Shown here piece by piece: positions 8,166 to 14,871 of a DNA stretch of 35,730 bases. The position numbers and the translations under genes were made by a program. Numbering within the stretch: the stretch's first letter is position 1; every line of letters starts with the position of its first letter. Where the stretch lies: the NCBI GenBank assembly GCA_910583795.1, contig CAJTZQ010000037.1:1-35730 (forward strand), read 5' to 3'. Source of the DNA: an uncultured Muribaculaceae bacterium. Lineage in GTDB: Bacteria; Bacteroidota; Bacteroidia; Bacteroidales; Muribaculaceae. The notes below the pieces were generated by a model. It had not been told where the DNA came from. It did not search any database and saw only the letters and a program-made list of their open reading frames with translations.

Positions 8166-8657
8166 TTTCTTATAAATGTGCCGCTGAAGGGGCGGCACAC
8201 AGGTGAGAATCCTGTTCTTGAGCAGTTTTTTAGGTTTTAATTTGGGGGCTCCCAAGGCTGAAAGGGCACGTTACCGTACCTCACATCGTTAGGCTTTGGG
8301 AGCCTTTGTCATGCCCGTTACCGCCCGTCTCCGGTTTCACTCTTCACCCTTCACTCTTCACCCTTGGCTCCCCACCGCACCCCCTTGCATATTCCGCACC
8401 CGAAAAAGGGCAAAAATTCGTTCCTTTCGTAGGATGGGCGCAGGGTCTTCCGACGGAAAAAGGGGAAAATTTCCCCCTTTTGACCCCCTATTTCGTTATA
8501 AGACAGATTCTTGCGTTTTTTAACCCCTGGAAAAACGCAAAAATCCTTAAAAATACACGTCCCTACGCTCTTGAAAATCGGCTAAATGTCAGCTTTTTAT
8601 CATACCTGAAAAAGGCAGGGAAGCACCCCTCACGAGGTCTGGAGGGGTGTCCTTGTG
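8166..8657. other. Non-coding block with several hairpins between convergent operons
   Basis: No convincing gene is seen in this 492-bp stretch. It holds a 7-bp stem GTGCCGC (8178-8184) with GCGGCAC (8192-8198); a 9-bp stem GGCTCCCAA (8247-8255) with TTGGGAGCC (8296-8304) around a 40-nt loop; and a perfect 10-bp stem TTGCGTTTTT (8511-8520) with AAAAACGCAA (8531-8540). A short heptamer-repeat patch lies at 8340-8365. A stem CACCCCTC (8624-8631) with GAGGGGTG (8642-8649) sits at the end of the minus-strand radC-like gene and probably terminates it. Confidence 0.5.
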
Positions 8658-9422
8658 TCAATATATTTTGCCGTTGTCGGCATAGCTGTAATATCCGTCA
8701 GATGTCAATATCACATGGTCAAGCAATGGGATTGACAGCAGCTTGCCTGCATCCTTTATATGTTTAGTGAGGTTGTCATCTTGTAGCGATGTCTTTAGTG
8801 TGCCGCTCGGATGGTTGTGGCATAAGATAATACTTGATGCTCTTGCAAGTAGCGCACCCGTGAAAATAACCCTTACATCTACGGGGCACATGTCTAATCC
8901 ACCCATCCCCACTGTTTGCACGCCTAAAAGTTTGTTCTGCCTGTTAAGATATGCCACCTTGAAAAATTCTCTGTAGCCGATTTCCCCTTTGTCGTAAGTT
9001 GCGCGGAGATGTTCCGCCATTGAATGGGAGTCTTTTACTTGAGGTGCGTTTTGCGTGTCATTGATATAGGTTAATTTTACCTCGGGGATGCCGTAATTTG
9101 AGGGTCTTGGCTTAGGTTCCGCCACCGTGCAAGCCTCGTATGCGTCTATGCTGTCAAGTAGCCTGAAATAGGCTTGCATCCGTTCCTCCTGCAAGGCTCT
9201 TTCAGCCATGTCGCGGAGTGCGCCAAGCCGCTCTTGAAGCTCTTCGGGGTCTTCGGTGCGCGGTGCGAGAGGGTTATCTGTCGGGGTGGGGGAGAGCCTT
9301 TCGGCATGTCGCTTGCGGAGTGTTAGCAGCTCTTCCGCAGAATCATAGTCTTTCCCGATGGGAAGTTCTTCAGCGGAGAAATCGAAATCGAAAAGGGAGG
9401 TGGGGAATGTCGTTGTGTTCAT
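8658..9422 (-). CDS. RadC/JAB-domain protein
   Basis: In this 254-aa protein the C-terminal half (about 115-254) is a RadC-type JAB domain with the metalloprotease-like motif His202-x-His204-x7-Ser212-x2-Asp215 in HNHPSG...SLQDD. The N-terminal half (1-100) is acidic and helical and replaces the usual helix-hairpin-helix region of chromosomal RadC. RadC-like proteins of this shape are common in Bacteroidales mobile elements; their biochemical role is not settled. It is transcribed opposite to its neighbours, after a small companion gene 10 bp upstream. Confidence 0.85.
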   Translation of the reverse strand: MNTTTFPTSLFDFDFSAEELPIGKDYDSAEELLTLRKRHAERLSPTPTDNPLAPRTEDPEELQERLGALRDMAERALQEERMQAYFRLLDSIDAYEACTVAEPKPRPSNYGIPEVKLTYINDTQNAPQVKDSHSMAEHLRATYDKGEIGYREFFKVAYLNRQNKLLGVQTVGMGGLDMCPVDVRVIFTGALLARASSIILCHNHPSGTLKTSLQDDNLTKHIKDAGKLLSIPLLDHVILTSDGYYSYADNGKIY

Positions 9423-9432
9423 GGCTTTAGGG

Positions 9433-9663
9433 TTAATGGTTGTTTCTGTAAAATTTCTCGGCGGCTCTGGCTTCTCGCATGGTCAGATAAAGCTCATACA
9501 TGCCGTCCGTATATTCCACGGCTTGCAGTGCTTCGCTTGGCGTGGCGTGGATTACATCGATAGGATTTGCATCCCCCTTGATGGCGTCAGGGATGGAGAG
9601 AACAAACATCACCCTTTTGCGTTCGGATGTTTTTTGCGTGTCCCGCAAAATTTCTTTCAACAT
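9433..9663 (-). CDS. Small companion gene upstream of the radC-like gene
   Basis: The protein has 76 aa from the ATG at 9663 (MLKEILRDTQ). A TTG start at 9684 would lie in a small inverted repeat and is less likely. Residues 22-75 are mixed alpha/beta with a C-terminal helix rich in Arg and Glu. It lies 10 bp before the radC-like gene and so is probably co-transcribed. No family was recognised. Confidence 0.6.
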   Translation of the reverse strand: MLKEILRDTQKTSERKRVMFVLSIPDAIKGDANPIDVIHATPSEALQAVEYTDGMYELYLTMREARAAEKFYRNNH

Positions 9664-10186
9664 GATTTTGAAATGGTTGTGCAAAGTGGTATCTTTGCGG
9701 TGAAATTTAACTCTGCCCCCGAATGTCTGAGAAGATAGGTAGGGGGCTTTTTTGTTCCCATCTTCTATATATATAACGGATTATCTGATAATATATTGTG
9801 TAAAATTGTAAGATAATTTATTTATTTCCAATATGTTATGCGTGTGTTTGGCTCTCTTGCCGGATATAGACTGACCGGGGCTTCGTTCGTACCTCTCTCC
9901 GCGTGGTATATGTGTCGGATTATTTTTTTATGTTTTACAATGGGTTTTATGTAATAATATCGTAAATTGTTAATATTAATCTTGTGTATGTCGTAAATAG
10001 ATAATATATTTGTGGAGAATTTAAACGATTGGCGAAACCCGGTAAAAGAATACGCCGGATTCGGTTCCGGTTTTCCAACATGAGATTTATTCGTTAATCG
10101 TTAAATTCGCTCTGGAGGCGTCGTCGGGATGATGCCGTCTCCATCTTTCTTTTGATAAAGTTTCACCCATTAAAATAATAACGACA
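9664..10186. promoter_or_regulatory. Divergent control region: minus-strand radC pair and plus-strand antirepressor
   Basis: An inverted repeat GCAAAG (9681-9686) / CTTTGC (9693-9698) lies just upstream of the minus-strand pair. Further right are two copies of the recurrent operator-like motif: TCGTAAATTGTTAATAT (9960-9976) and TCGTAAATAGATAATAT (9991-10007). The second copy runs into a promoter -7 box TATATTTG at 10005-10012. Transcription from there would give a leader of about 165 nt before the TTG start at 10187. No ORF longer than a few codons was seen in that leader. Confidence 0.6.
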
Positions 10187-10735
10187 TTGGAAAAACAGAA
10201 CAGAATTTCAATTGGCAGGATCAACAGCTCTGAGATCTTCGCCGTTTCTTCGGAATCAGGAGAGATTTTCGTCCCGATCAAACCCGTTTGTGAAGCTCTC
10301 GGAATAGATGCGAAAGTTCAACGGACAAAACTCCAGGAAGATGAATTCTTCGCTTCAACTGGGGTGATTATCACCTCAGTTGCCGCCGATAAAAAAGAGC
10401 GCGAAATGTATTGCATCCGTCTCCGTGATGTCTACGGATGGCTCGCCACAATCAATCCCGGTAAAGTGGCTCCGGAAGCCCGTGATGCTGTCTGTCGGTA
10501 CCGCCGCCAGTGCTACGACATCCTTTACAACCATTTCTTCGGTCGCTCCGGCAAACTCCGGGAGCTCGATTCCGCGGAACGCGACGCTGTCGCCCGGCTC
10601 GACATGCTCGATAAAAAGGTTATCGAGGCGGAACAGTCCGTCAAGGAGATCAAGGCGGAGCGCAACGAGGCACGCTCCAACCTCGAGAAGATCCGGTCCG
10701 CAAGCCTCGACGACTCCCCGTCTCTGTTCGACTGA
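10187..10735 (+). CDS. P22-type antirepressor-domain protein, copy 1 (TTG start)
   Basis: In this 182-aa protein residues about 8-118 match the P22_AR_N antirepressor domain: EIFVPIKPVCEALGI, then KEREMYCIRLRDVYGWLATINPGKV, then YRRQCYDILYNHFFG. Residues 120-172 form a charged coiled coil. Proteins of this family inactivate phage repressors by direct binding. The start codon is TTG; the paralogue at 12060 begins with the same peptide start MEK from ATG, which supports this choice. Its promoter carries the same operator motif as the repressor/Cro region. Confidence 0.8.
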   Translation: MEKQNRISIGRINSSEIFAVSSESGEIFVPIKPVCEALGIDAKVQRTKLQEDEFFASTGVIITSVAADKKEREMYCIRLRDVYGWLATINPGKVAPEARDAVCRYRRQCYDILYNHFFGRSGKLRELDSAERDAVARLDMLDKKVIEAEQSVKEIKAERNEARSNLEKIRSASLDDSPSLFD

Positions 10736-10759
10736 CACTCCAGTCCGGGAAATTATCGT

Positions 10760-10829
10760 GTTAAAGAAAAAAATTACATCCTGTAAAGAAATATTTACTG
10801 AATAATTTTGTTAGTAAAGAAAAATTTAC
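10760..10829 (+). promoter_or_regulatory. Triplicate near-palindromic operator with promoter
   Basis: Two 16-bp near-palindromes, GTAAAGAAATATTTAC (10783-10798) and GTAAAGAAAAATTTAC (10814-10829), lie 31 bp apart, and each is followed closely by TAATTTTG or a variant. A third degenerate copy, GTTAAAGAAAAAAATTAC, lies at 10760-10777. A -7 box TAATTTTG follows the last copy. This is a likely operator for the 51-aa/DUF5053 pair. Confidence 0.5.
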
Positions 10830-10872
10830 TAATTTTGTAATGCCATAAGGCACAAAACTTTCTAAAACTTAT

Positions 10873-11028
10873 ATGTTATCGATAGAAGAATACAAAAAGG
10901 AGGTTGAAAACCTTGTCGGAATGATCGACTCCCTCCGCCTTATCAAGGACAAAGGTTTAAGGACTACGTTCGAACGGGAAGTGAGAATTTCTTTCAATAT
11001 GCTTCTCAAAAAAATCAAAAATGATTAA
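10873..11028 (+). CDS. 51-aa helical protein overlapping the DUF5053 gene
   Basis: This short ORF starts at ATG 10873 and ends at TAA 11026-11028. The peptide MLSIEEYKKEVENLVGMIDS is followed by a basic helical half ending KKIKND. It is predicted to be all alpha-helical. Its stop lies inside the start of the next gene (ATGATTAA), a standard coupling arrangement, and it sits right after an operator-like promoter. No family was recognised; the coupling suggests the two proteins work together. Confidence 0.6.
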   Translation: MLSIEEYKKEVENLVGMIDSLRLIKDKGLRTTFEREVRISFNMLLKKIKND

Positions 11029-11350
11029 TCTTAACATGGAACCCTCCCCGGAGGGTTCCTGTAAAAACAATAGTTATATGCAGGCTGTAATCAACAACAT
11101 CTCACAGAAAGATGAAATAATGGGGATGATCGAGGGGCTCAAACAGTCCGATCTCCTAAAGGTGCTCAACTGCTCTTATGTCGCTGAGCGTTTCTTCGGT
11201 AAATCCGGATCCTGGTTCTCCCAGAAGATCAACGGTCACATGAAAAACGGCAAGCCCGCTGAGTTCACTCCCGGTGAGCTTCACACTCTGGGCAACGCTC
11301 TCTACACTCTCTCTACGGAACTCGCCGAGATTGCCGACGAGTTACCATGA
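11021..11350 (+). CDS. DUF5053-family phage protein
   Basis: In this 109-aa protein residues 45-108 match the DUF5053 pattern of Bacteroidales phage proteins: SYVAERFFGKSGSWFSQKING, then NGKPAEFTPGEL, then LGNALYTLSTELAEIA. The pattern resembles a helix-turn-helix DNA binder (a FGKSxSWxxQKxNG recognition region). It overlaps the 51-aa ORF by 8 bp and ends before a strong terminator. It is probably an early regulator. Confidence 0.75.
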   Translation: MINLNMEPSPEGSCKNNSYMQAVINNISQKDEIMGMIEGLKQSDLLKVLNCSYVAERFFGKSGSWFSQKINGHMKNGKPAEFTPGELHTLGNALYTLSTELAEIADELP

Positions 11351-11383
11351 ATCAAAGTTCGATAACATATAGTTTTTCCATTC

Positions 11384-11412
11384 CCGGGAGCCGCACGGTT
11401 CCCGGCTTTTTT
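11384..11412 (+). terminator. Intrinsic terminator after the DUF5053 gene
   Basis: Stem CCGGGAGCC (11384-11392) pairs with GGTTCCCGG (11397-11405) around a GCAC loop and is followed by CTTTTTTA. Confidence 0.85.
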
Positions 11413-11425
11413 ATTTGCCCGTCTC

Positions 11426-11457
11426 GTTTAAATTCCGTAATTTTACGGAACTTAAAC
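11426..11457. promoter_or_regulatory. 32-bp palindrome upstream of the lipoprotein gene
   Basis: GTTTAA (11426-11431) and TTCCGT (11433-11438) mirror ACGGAA (11445-11450) and TTAAAC (11452-11457). The two-part dyad ends 19 bp before the lipoprotein start. It is not followed by a T-tract, so an operator fits better than a terminator. A related half-site (TTACGGAAGTTA) lies in the repressor/Cro-like region. Confidence 0.55.
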
Positions 11458-11476
11458 TAACATCAAAAGCCAATTT

Positions 11477-11974
11477 ATGAGAAAATTTATTATTCTATTG
11501 AGTGCTTTCATCCTCGTTTCGTTGTCAGGTTGTAAAATAAGCCAGCCGGTCACTTGGTTTCAAAACGGTGTCTATTCCGTCGACTACTTTAAAGCCGGGC
11601 TCAACGGGAAAGTATTCATTACAGAATCAAATTCTGTAAACTTTGAGTACGATCCGGTCGGGAGTATCACGGTCGAGCAGAAATCTGGATATCTTGATTC
11701 AGGTAAATCTGAAAAAGTTCAGATTTTAGGGGAGAAGGGAGATCCTATTTATGGAAATTCTGACAAAATGGAGACTAAAACAAAAAGGAAAAAAGGTGAA
11801 TGGAAGAGTGCTACTTATGAATCTGTTCTTGAAGAAGCATCGAGAGCTGCTTTGGAAATGGGAGGTGATGCTATTATTAATTTGAAGCTTGAACGCGCGA
11901 TCGACTATGTGGCTAATTCTCCTGTCGGATCTCATCCATATATTACCGGTATGGTCGTCAAAAGGAAAAAATAA
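11477..11974 (+). CDS. Putative phage-encoded lipoprotein
   Basis: This 165-aa protein has a signal peptide ending in lipobox SLSGC (Cys19). A Lys-rich loop lies in the middle (METKTKRKKGEW). The C-terminal part (SVLEEASRAALEMGGDAIINLKLERA) resembles YbjQ-like or similar small surface lipoproteins in which a helix is followed by a GGDAIIN strand. It is transcribed alone, between a palindrome and the second antirepressor. A lysogenic conversion role is possible but is inference only. Confidence 0.65.
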   Translation: MRKFIILLSAFILVSLSGCKISQPVTWFQNGVYSVDYFKAGLNGKVFITESNSVNFEYDPVGSITVEQKSGYLDSGKSEKVQILGEKGDPIYGNSDKMETKTKRKKGEWKSATYESVLEEASRAALEMGGDAIINLKLERAIDYVANSPVGSHPYITGMVVKRKK

Positions 11975-12006
11975 ATCTTTACTATAAATTAAATTAATAT
12001 TGTTTA

Positions 12007-12030
12007 TGTCGCAAATAGTTTATATATTTG
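12007..12030 (+). promoter_or_regulatory. Operator-promoter of antirepressor copy 2
   Basis: TCGCAAATAG at 12009-12018 is followed by the -7 box TATATTTG at 12023-12030. The distance from the T of TCG to the box is 14 bases, identical to the arrangement at antirepressor copy 1 (9991 to 10005). Confidence 0.65.
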
Positions 12031-12059
12031 TAGCGTATTTAATCTATTTAAGACATAAC

Positions 12060-12581
12060 ATGGAGAAATTAAAAATTCAAATCATCAATGGCGTTGAAAT
12101 CTTCGCCGTCAAGGACGATAAATCTCAGATTTTCGTACCCGTTAAGCCAATTTGTGAAGCAATTGGTGTTGCTTTCCAGACACAGCATCTCAAGTTGCAA
12201 GAGCATCCGATTCTCGGCCCAACCGTCACCCTGGGGGTGATAGTTGCTGCCGACGGAAAGGAGAGGGAAATGGTATGCCTTCCGCTCGAATTTATTTTCG
12301 GATGGCTTTTCACCATCAACCCAAGAAACGTTGCCGAAGCTTCGCGTGAAAGCGTAATCCGTTTCCAATCTGAGTGCTACCATGCTCTTTATGTACATTT
12401 CGCGGGTTCACTGCAGGAGACGATCGAACAAAACAAGGAGGAATTATCTCTTCTCCGTAGGATTGCATCTCTTAAGGAGGAAGAAAAATCAATAAAGAGC
12501 AGGCGGATTGAGGCTGAAAATTCTCTTGCAAAATTACGTGATTCTCGTTTAGACAAAAATCCATTGTTGGATCTTAAATAA
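12060..12581 (+). CDS. P22-type antirepressor-domain protein, copy 2
   Basis: This 173-aa protein has a P22_AR_N-like domain at about 9-117: EIFAVKDDKSQIFVPVKPICEAIGV, then KEREMVCLPLEFIFGWLFTINPRNV, then FQSECYHALYVHF. A coiled coil of about 50 residues follows. It is a clear paralogue of the protein at 10187-10735 and ends with the same type of tail (LRDSRLDKNPLLD versus IRSASLDDSPSLF). The start at 12060 is chosen because a longer reading from 12006 would contain the promoter. Confidence 0.8.
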   Translation: MEKLKIQIINGVEIFAVKDDKSQIFVPVKPICEAIGVAFQTQHLKLQEHPILGPTVTLGVIVAADGKEREMVCLPLEFIFGWLFTINPRNVAEASRESVIRFQSECYHALYVHFAGSLQETIEQNKEELSLLRRIASLKEEEKSIKSRRIEAENSLAKLRDSRLDKNPLLDLK

Positions 12582-12595
12582 TTAAATTAAATTTG

Positions 12596-12626
12596 AAGCC
12601 GGCTTCTTAAAAAGAGGCCGGCTTTT
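12596..12626 (+). terminator. Intrinsic terminator after antirepressor copy 2
   Basis: AAGCCGGC (12596-12603) pairs with GCCGGCTT (12617-12624) and is followed by TTC. Confidence 0.75.
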
Positions 12627-12669
12627 CATTTGCTCTTGCAAGAAAGCGAAAATAAATTTCTCAAATTTA

Positions 12670-12708
12670 TTTGCAATTTCAAAAATTAGCACTACCTTTG
12701 CAGTGCTA
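12670..12708 (+). promoter_or_regulatory. Strong Bacteroidota promoter overlapped by a dyad
   Basis: A -33 TTTG at 12670-12673 and a -7 box TACCTTTG at 12693-12700 are 19 bp apart, which fits the Bacteroidota consensus closely. The -7 box lies within the dyad TAGCACT (12687-12693) / AGTGCTA (12702-12708), a likely operator. Confidence 0.7.
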
Positions 12709-12962
12709 ACAAACAACTGACAGAATCATCTGTTCCGCCGGGCATCGGTTATTGCTCGACATTATCGTACGGGCTTTTTTTATGCCCATAGAATAGGGGT
12801 CATTGTACCCTTGTTATACATATTTTCAAACAGCCAAAATTCGGCTGCCTATACCGAAATTCTTTTAGTGCTCGGCAACGGACACTGTCAGGGTTTGTTA
12901 GCAACGGTATCGGCAGCCGTTTTGGTGTTTTTACCACTGCCTTGCTAACAAACCCTGATGCA
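12709..12962 (+). ncRNA. Structured leader or small RNA with internal terminator (putative)
   Basis: About 250 nt of non-coding sequence lie between the promoter and the next gene. A stem GCTCG (12754-12758) / CGGGC (12770-12774) is followed by seven T and looks like an early terminator. Hairpins GGGT/ACCC (about 12797-12810) and CAGCC (12831-12835) / GGCTG (12843-12847) follow. The largest is a perfect 17-bp inverted repeat, TCAGGGTTTGTTAGCAA (12888-12904) with TTGCTAACAAACCCTGA (12942-12958), enclosing smaller stems. It ends 4 bp before the ATG at 12963, so it could hide the start codon. Confidence 0.45.
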
Positions 12963-13208
12963 ATGAAAGCAATATCGATCCCGGCATCACGCTCCGGAAA
13001 AGGCGTGAATTTCCCGGCTATTTTCGCCGCAGTCCGCAACAGCCTTACATCTCAGGCTCTTAACCGTTTCGCGCTGTTCTGCGCGATCGTGGTTTACATC
13101 TCGCTTATTTTCGACGCCGACACGGTCATGTACACCTCCGGCATCGTCGGTATCCTCGCCATGTGGGCTTCCGATTCCCTCCGGGAAAAGAAAGGGGGTG
13201 ACAAATGA
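12963..13208 (+). CDS. Small membrane protein
   Basis: In this 81-aa protein two hydrophobic segments (about residues 36-52, FALFCAIVVYISLIF, and 56-72, MYTSGIVGILAMWASD) suggest a helical hairpin in the inner membrane. The basic N-terminus should face the cytosol. A TTG at 12942 would extend the frame but lies within the 17-bp inverted repeat. It is the first gene of a tightly overlapping four-gene cassette. The function is unknown; it is not next to the lysis genes, so holin is not preferred. Confidence 0.6.
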   Translation: MKAISIPASRSGKGVNFPAIFAAVRNSLTSQALNRFALFCAIVVYISLIFDADTVMYTSGIVGILAMWASDSLREKKGGDK

Positions 13209-13600
13209 TGCAGTTTGTCGAATCCGTGACGCTCTATTCAATAGGCACGTCAAAAGCGAGGATCATTCAGGCGGCGGCTTCTCAGTTCGAGCACACTCTC
13301 CTCGAGGAATCCACACTCCTGGCACTCGTCAAGAATCTCAACATGCTTGTTGAGATCTGCAACAGGTCATATCGTGGCAACTCACTCGAATTTCATCACA
13401 CTCCCGGACAAATAAGTATCCGGTATCCCGCCAACGGATCAGAAAAGGTCGTGGTCTCAATCTCATATGCTCCCGTGTTGTGCCATATTACTAACAATTG
13501 CCAGATCCGGGAAGAGATCCAGCGTCGGCTCGAGAGGGAATTCCCGGAAGACTGCGCCCGTTATCTCATCGACTATACAAGGGAAGGAGGTTGCCTATGA
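13205..13600 (+). CDS. Hypothetical protein in the HNH cassette
   Basis: This 131-aa protein was not recognised. A helical N-terminal half contains LLALVKNLNMLVEICN, then a beta segment (LEFHHTPGQISIRYPANG), then a C-terminal helix rich in Arg and Glu (REEIQRRLEREFPED). The start overlaps the previous stop (ATGATG region) and the end overlaps the next start as ATGA. Confidence 0.6.
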   Translation: MMQFVESVTLYSIGTSKARIIQAAASQFEHTLLEESTLLALVKNLNMLVEICNRSYRGNSLEFHHTPGQISIRYPANGSEKVVVSISYAPVLCHITNNCQIREEIQRRLEREFPEDCARYLIDYTREGGCL

Positions 13601-13926
13601 ATACTGCAGTAAAATCTCGTTACCTCCGGATCCGCTTTTTTCGCTGGAACATATATATCACCCGGGATGCCCTCAAGCGACGGGATCCCCATCGCAACAG
13701 ATATCGCACACACGCCAAGGTGTGGCGACTGCAGAAGGCTGGCTATCGGTGTGAGCTGTGTGGCAATGATATCAACCTGCGCTGCACTCTCTACCATTTA
13801 CTCCCGAAAGGCGCGCCGGATCGCAACTCCGGAGAAAACATCAGGGTCATCTGCCCCAAGTGTCACGAGCATGTTCAACAGGTCGGGGCTTACCGCCCAA
13901 TGATAACGGAAGGAGGCGCGTCATGA
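13597..13926 (+). CDS. HNH-type zinc-finger protein
   Basis: This 109-aa protein starts with an Arg-rich segment (about residues 7-45). It then has Cys52-x2-Cys55, a YHLLPKG segment with His67, Asn81, and Cys86-x2-Cys89 followed by His90. The order Cys pair, His, Asn, Cys pair, His fits a compact HNH nuclease with a structural zinc. Phage HNH proteins often nick DNA for packaging or homing, but this one is far from the terminase. It overlaps both neighbours as ATGA, so the cassette is translated as a unit. A longer frame from 13498 is only overlap with the previous gene. Confidence 0.65.
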   Translation: MNTAVKSRYLRIRFFRWNIYITRDALKRRDPHRNRYRTHAKVWRLQKAGYRCELCGNDINLRCTLYHLLPKGAPDRNSGENIRVICPKCHEHVQQVGAYRPMITEGGAS

Positions 13927-14447
13927 GTGCCAGGCAATCACCGGTTCCTGATTTCGACTTTTCCATAGCGCCCGTTGTCGACGATGGGACAGGGAGCGTA
14001 TCGATGACTGTAAAGATCGAGAGCAATGTGGGAGGGTATTCTAACGGGTTTATCCTCCTCGATGAGATCGAGGACATTGTCTTGCTACGAGACGAGATTG
14101 AATCTTTTATTGAAACATTTAAAATAAGCATTATGAACAGCAGCAGAAAAAAACGTAGGGATAATACTCCGGCGCAAAAGCCGGGATGGTGCATAATACT
14201 CGAAGGATATCTCAAGGGATACGCGCCCGCAATGGAGCCCGGCAACGGCGTGATACTCCGCACATCGTCCGATATCGTCAACGATCTTCAGGACATGTGC
14301 AGCTTTTCCGAATCGGAGGTAACCTTCGCGATGGCTCAGCTCGGGTTCCGGCCTCACTTCTCCGAAACAGGAGCCCACGGATGGATGATGCGCCGGGATC
14401 CCCTTGCCGTCCACGAGATCACGGTAATCAATCCTGACGAAGAATAA
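13923..14447 (+). CDS. Hypothetical protein, last gene of the HNH cassette
   Basis: The protein has 174 aa from ATG 13923, which overlaps the HNH stop as ATGA. An N-terminal acidic beta-rich part is followed by a Lys/Arg-rich loop (SSRKKRRDNTPAQKPGW) and a C-terminal segment with WCIILEGYLKGY, FSESEVTFAMAQLGFRPHFSETGAHGWMMRRDPLAV. The last part may be a helical winged domain (DLQDMCSFSESEVTFAMAQLGF). No family was recognised. A strong terminator follows. Confidence 0.6.
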   Translation: MSARQSPVPDFDFSIAPVVDDGTGSVSMTVKIESNVGGYSNGFILLDEIEDIVLLRDEIESFIETFKISIMNSSRKKRRDNTPAQKPGWCIILEGYLKGYAPAMEPGNGVILRTSSDIVNDLQDMCSFSESEVTFAMAQLGFRPHFSETGAHGWMMRRDPLAVHEITVINPDEE

Positions 14448-14470
14448 CGTACTACACACAGCAAAAAGCG

Positions 14471-14501
14471 GGAGCGCGGTATCATCACGACACCGCGCTC
14501 C
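14471..14501 (+). terminator. Intrinsic terminator closing the early region
   Basis: GGAGCGCGGT (14471-14480) pairs perfectly with ACCGCGCTCC (14492-14501) and is followed by TTTCTGTTT. Confidence 0.85.
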
Positions 14502-14518
14502 TTTCTGTTTCACCTGTT

Positions 14519-14617
14519 GACGTGCAGATTGCACATCTATTCTTTACTTACGACATTCAGATTGCACACCTATTCTTCACTTATGACATTCAGAATGCAT
14601 TACTATTCTTAAAACAC
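14519..14617. repeat. Three tandem 33-bp repeats (iteron-like)
   Basis: Units begin with GAC at 14519, 14552 and 14585, exactly 33 bp apart. Shared parts are CAGATTGCAC or CAGAATGCAT, then (C/A)TATTCTT. Copies 1 and 2 differ at only a few bases; copy 3 is more diverged. They sit in a gene-free AT-rich region with a parS site. This layout fits replication iterons or a multi-site operator. Confidence 0.7.
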
Positions 14618-14720
14618 CATGAAACCTTATATATACATACATTTATCATGCATGCATACGCATATAACACCCCAAATTACTCACAAAGTTAACAAAAGTC
14701 AACCACATATGCAAACATTT

Positions 14721-14740
14721 CTTAATCTATTTGCGACATA
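14721..14740 (-). promoter_or_regulatory. Operator-like motif, minus orientation
   Basis: On the minus strand this reads TATGTCGCAAATAGATTAAG, matching the motif at both antirepressor promoters (ATGTCG, then CAAATAG). It lies between the iteron-like repeats and the parS site. Confidence 0.5.
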
Positions 14741-14871
14741 ACTGATCGTTGCTAATTACTAATTGCTCATTGGCATTTGCCCTCGCCCCCGCGCCCCCTG
14801 AGTAAGAATGTCGGGACAGTGTGCGGGTGTGCCGTCGCTCGGGAAATCCGACAAATAGAACAATCGTTCCC

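Noticed and set aside
12800..13039. Minus-strand ORF in the leader region
   Set aside because: It crosses the 17-bp inverted repeat and the start of the membrane protein gene; no start context or family match.
12963..13208. Holin call for the two-helix protein
   Set aside because: It lies far from the amidase and in an early-type cassette; the 24034 gene is a better holin candidate.
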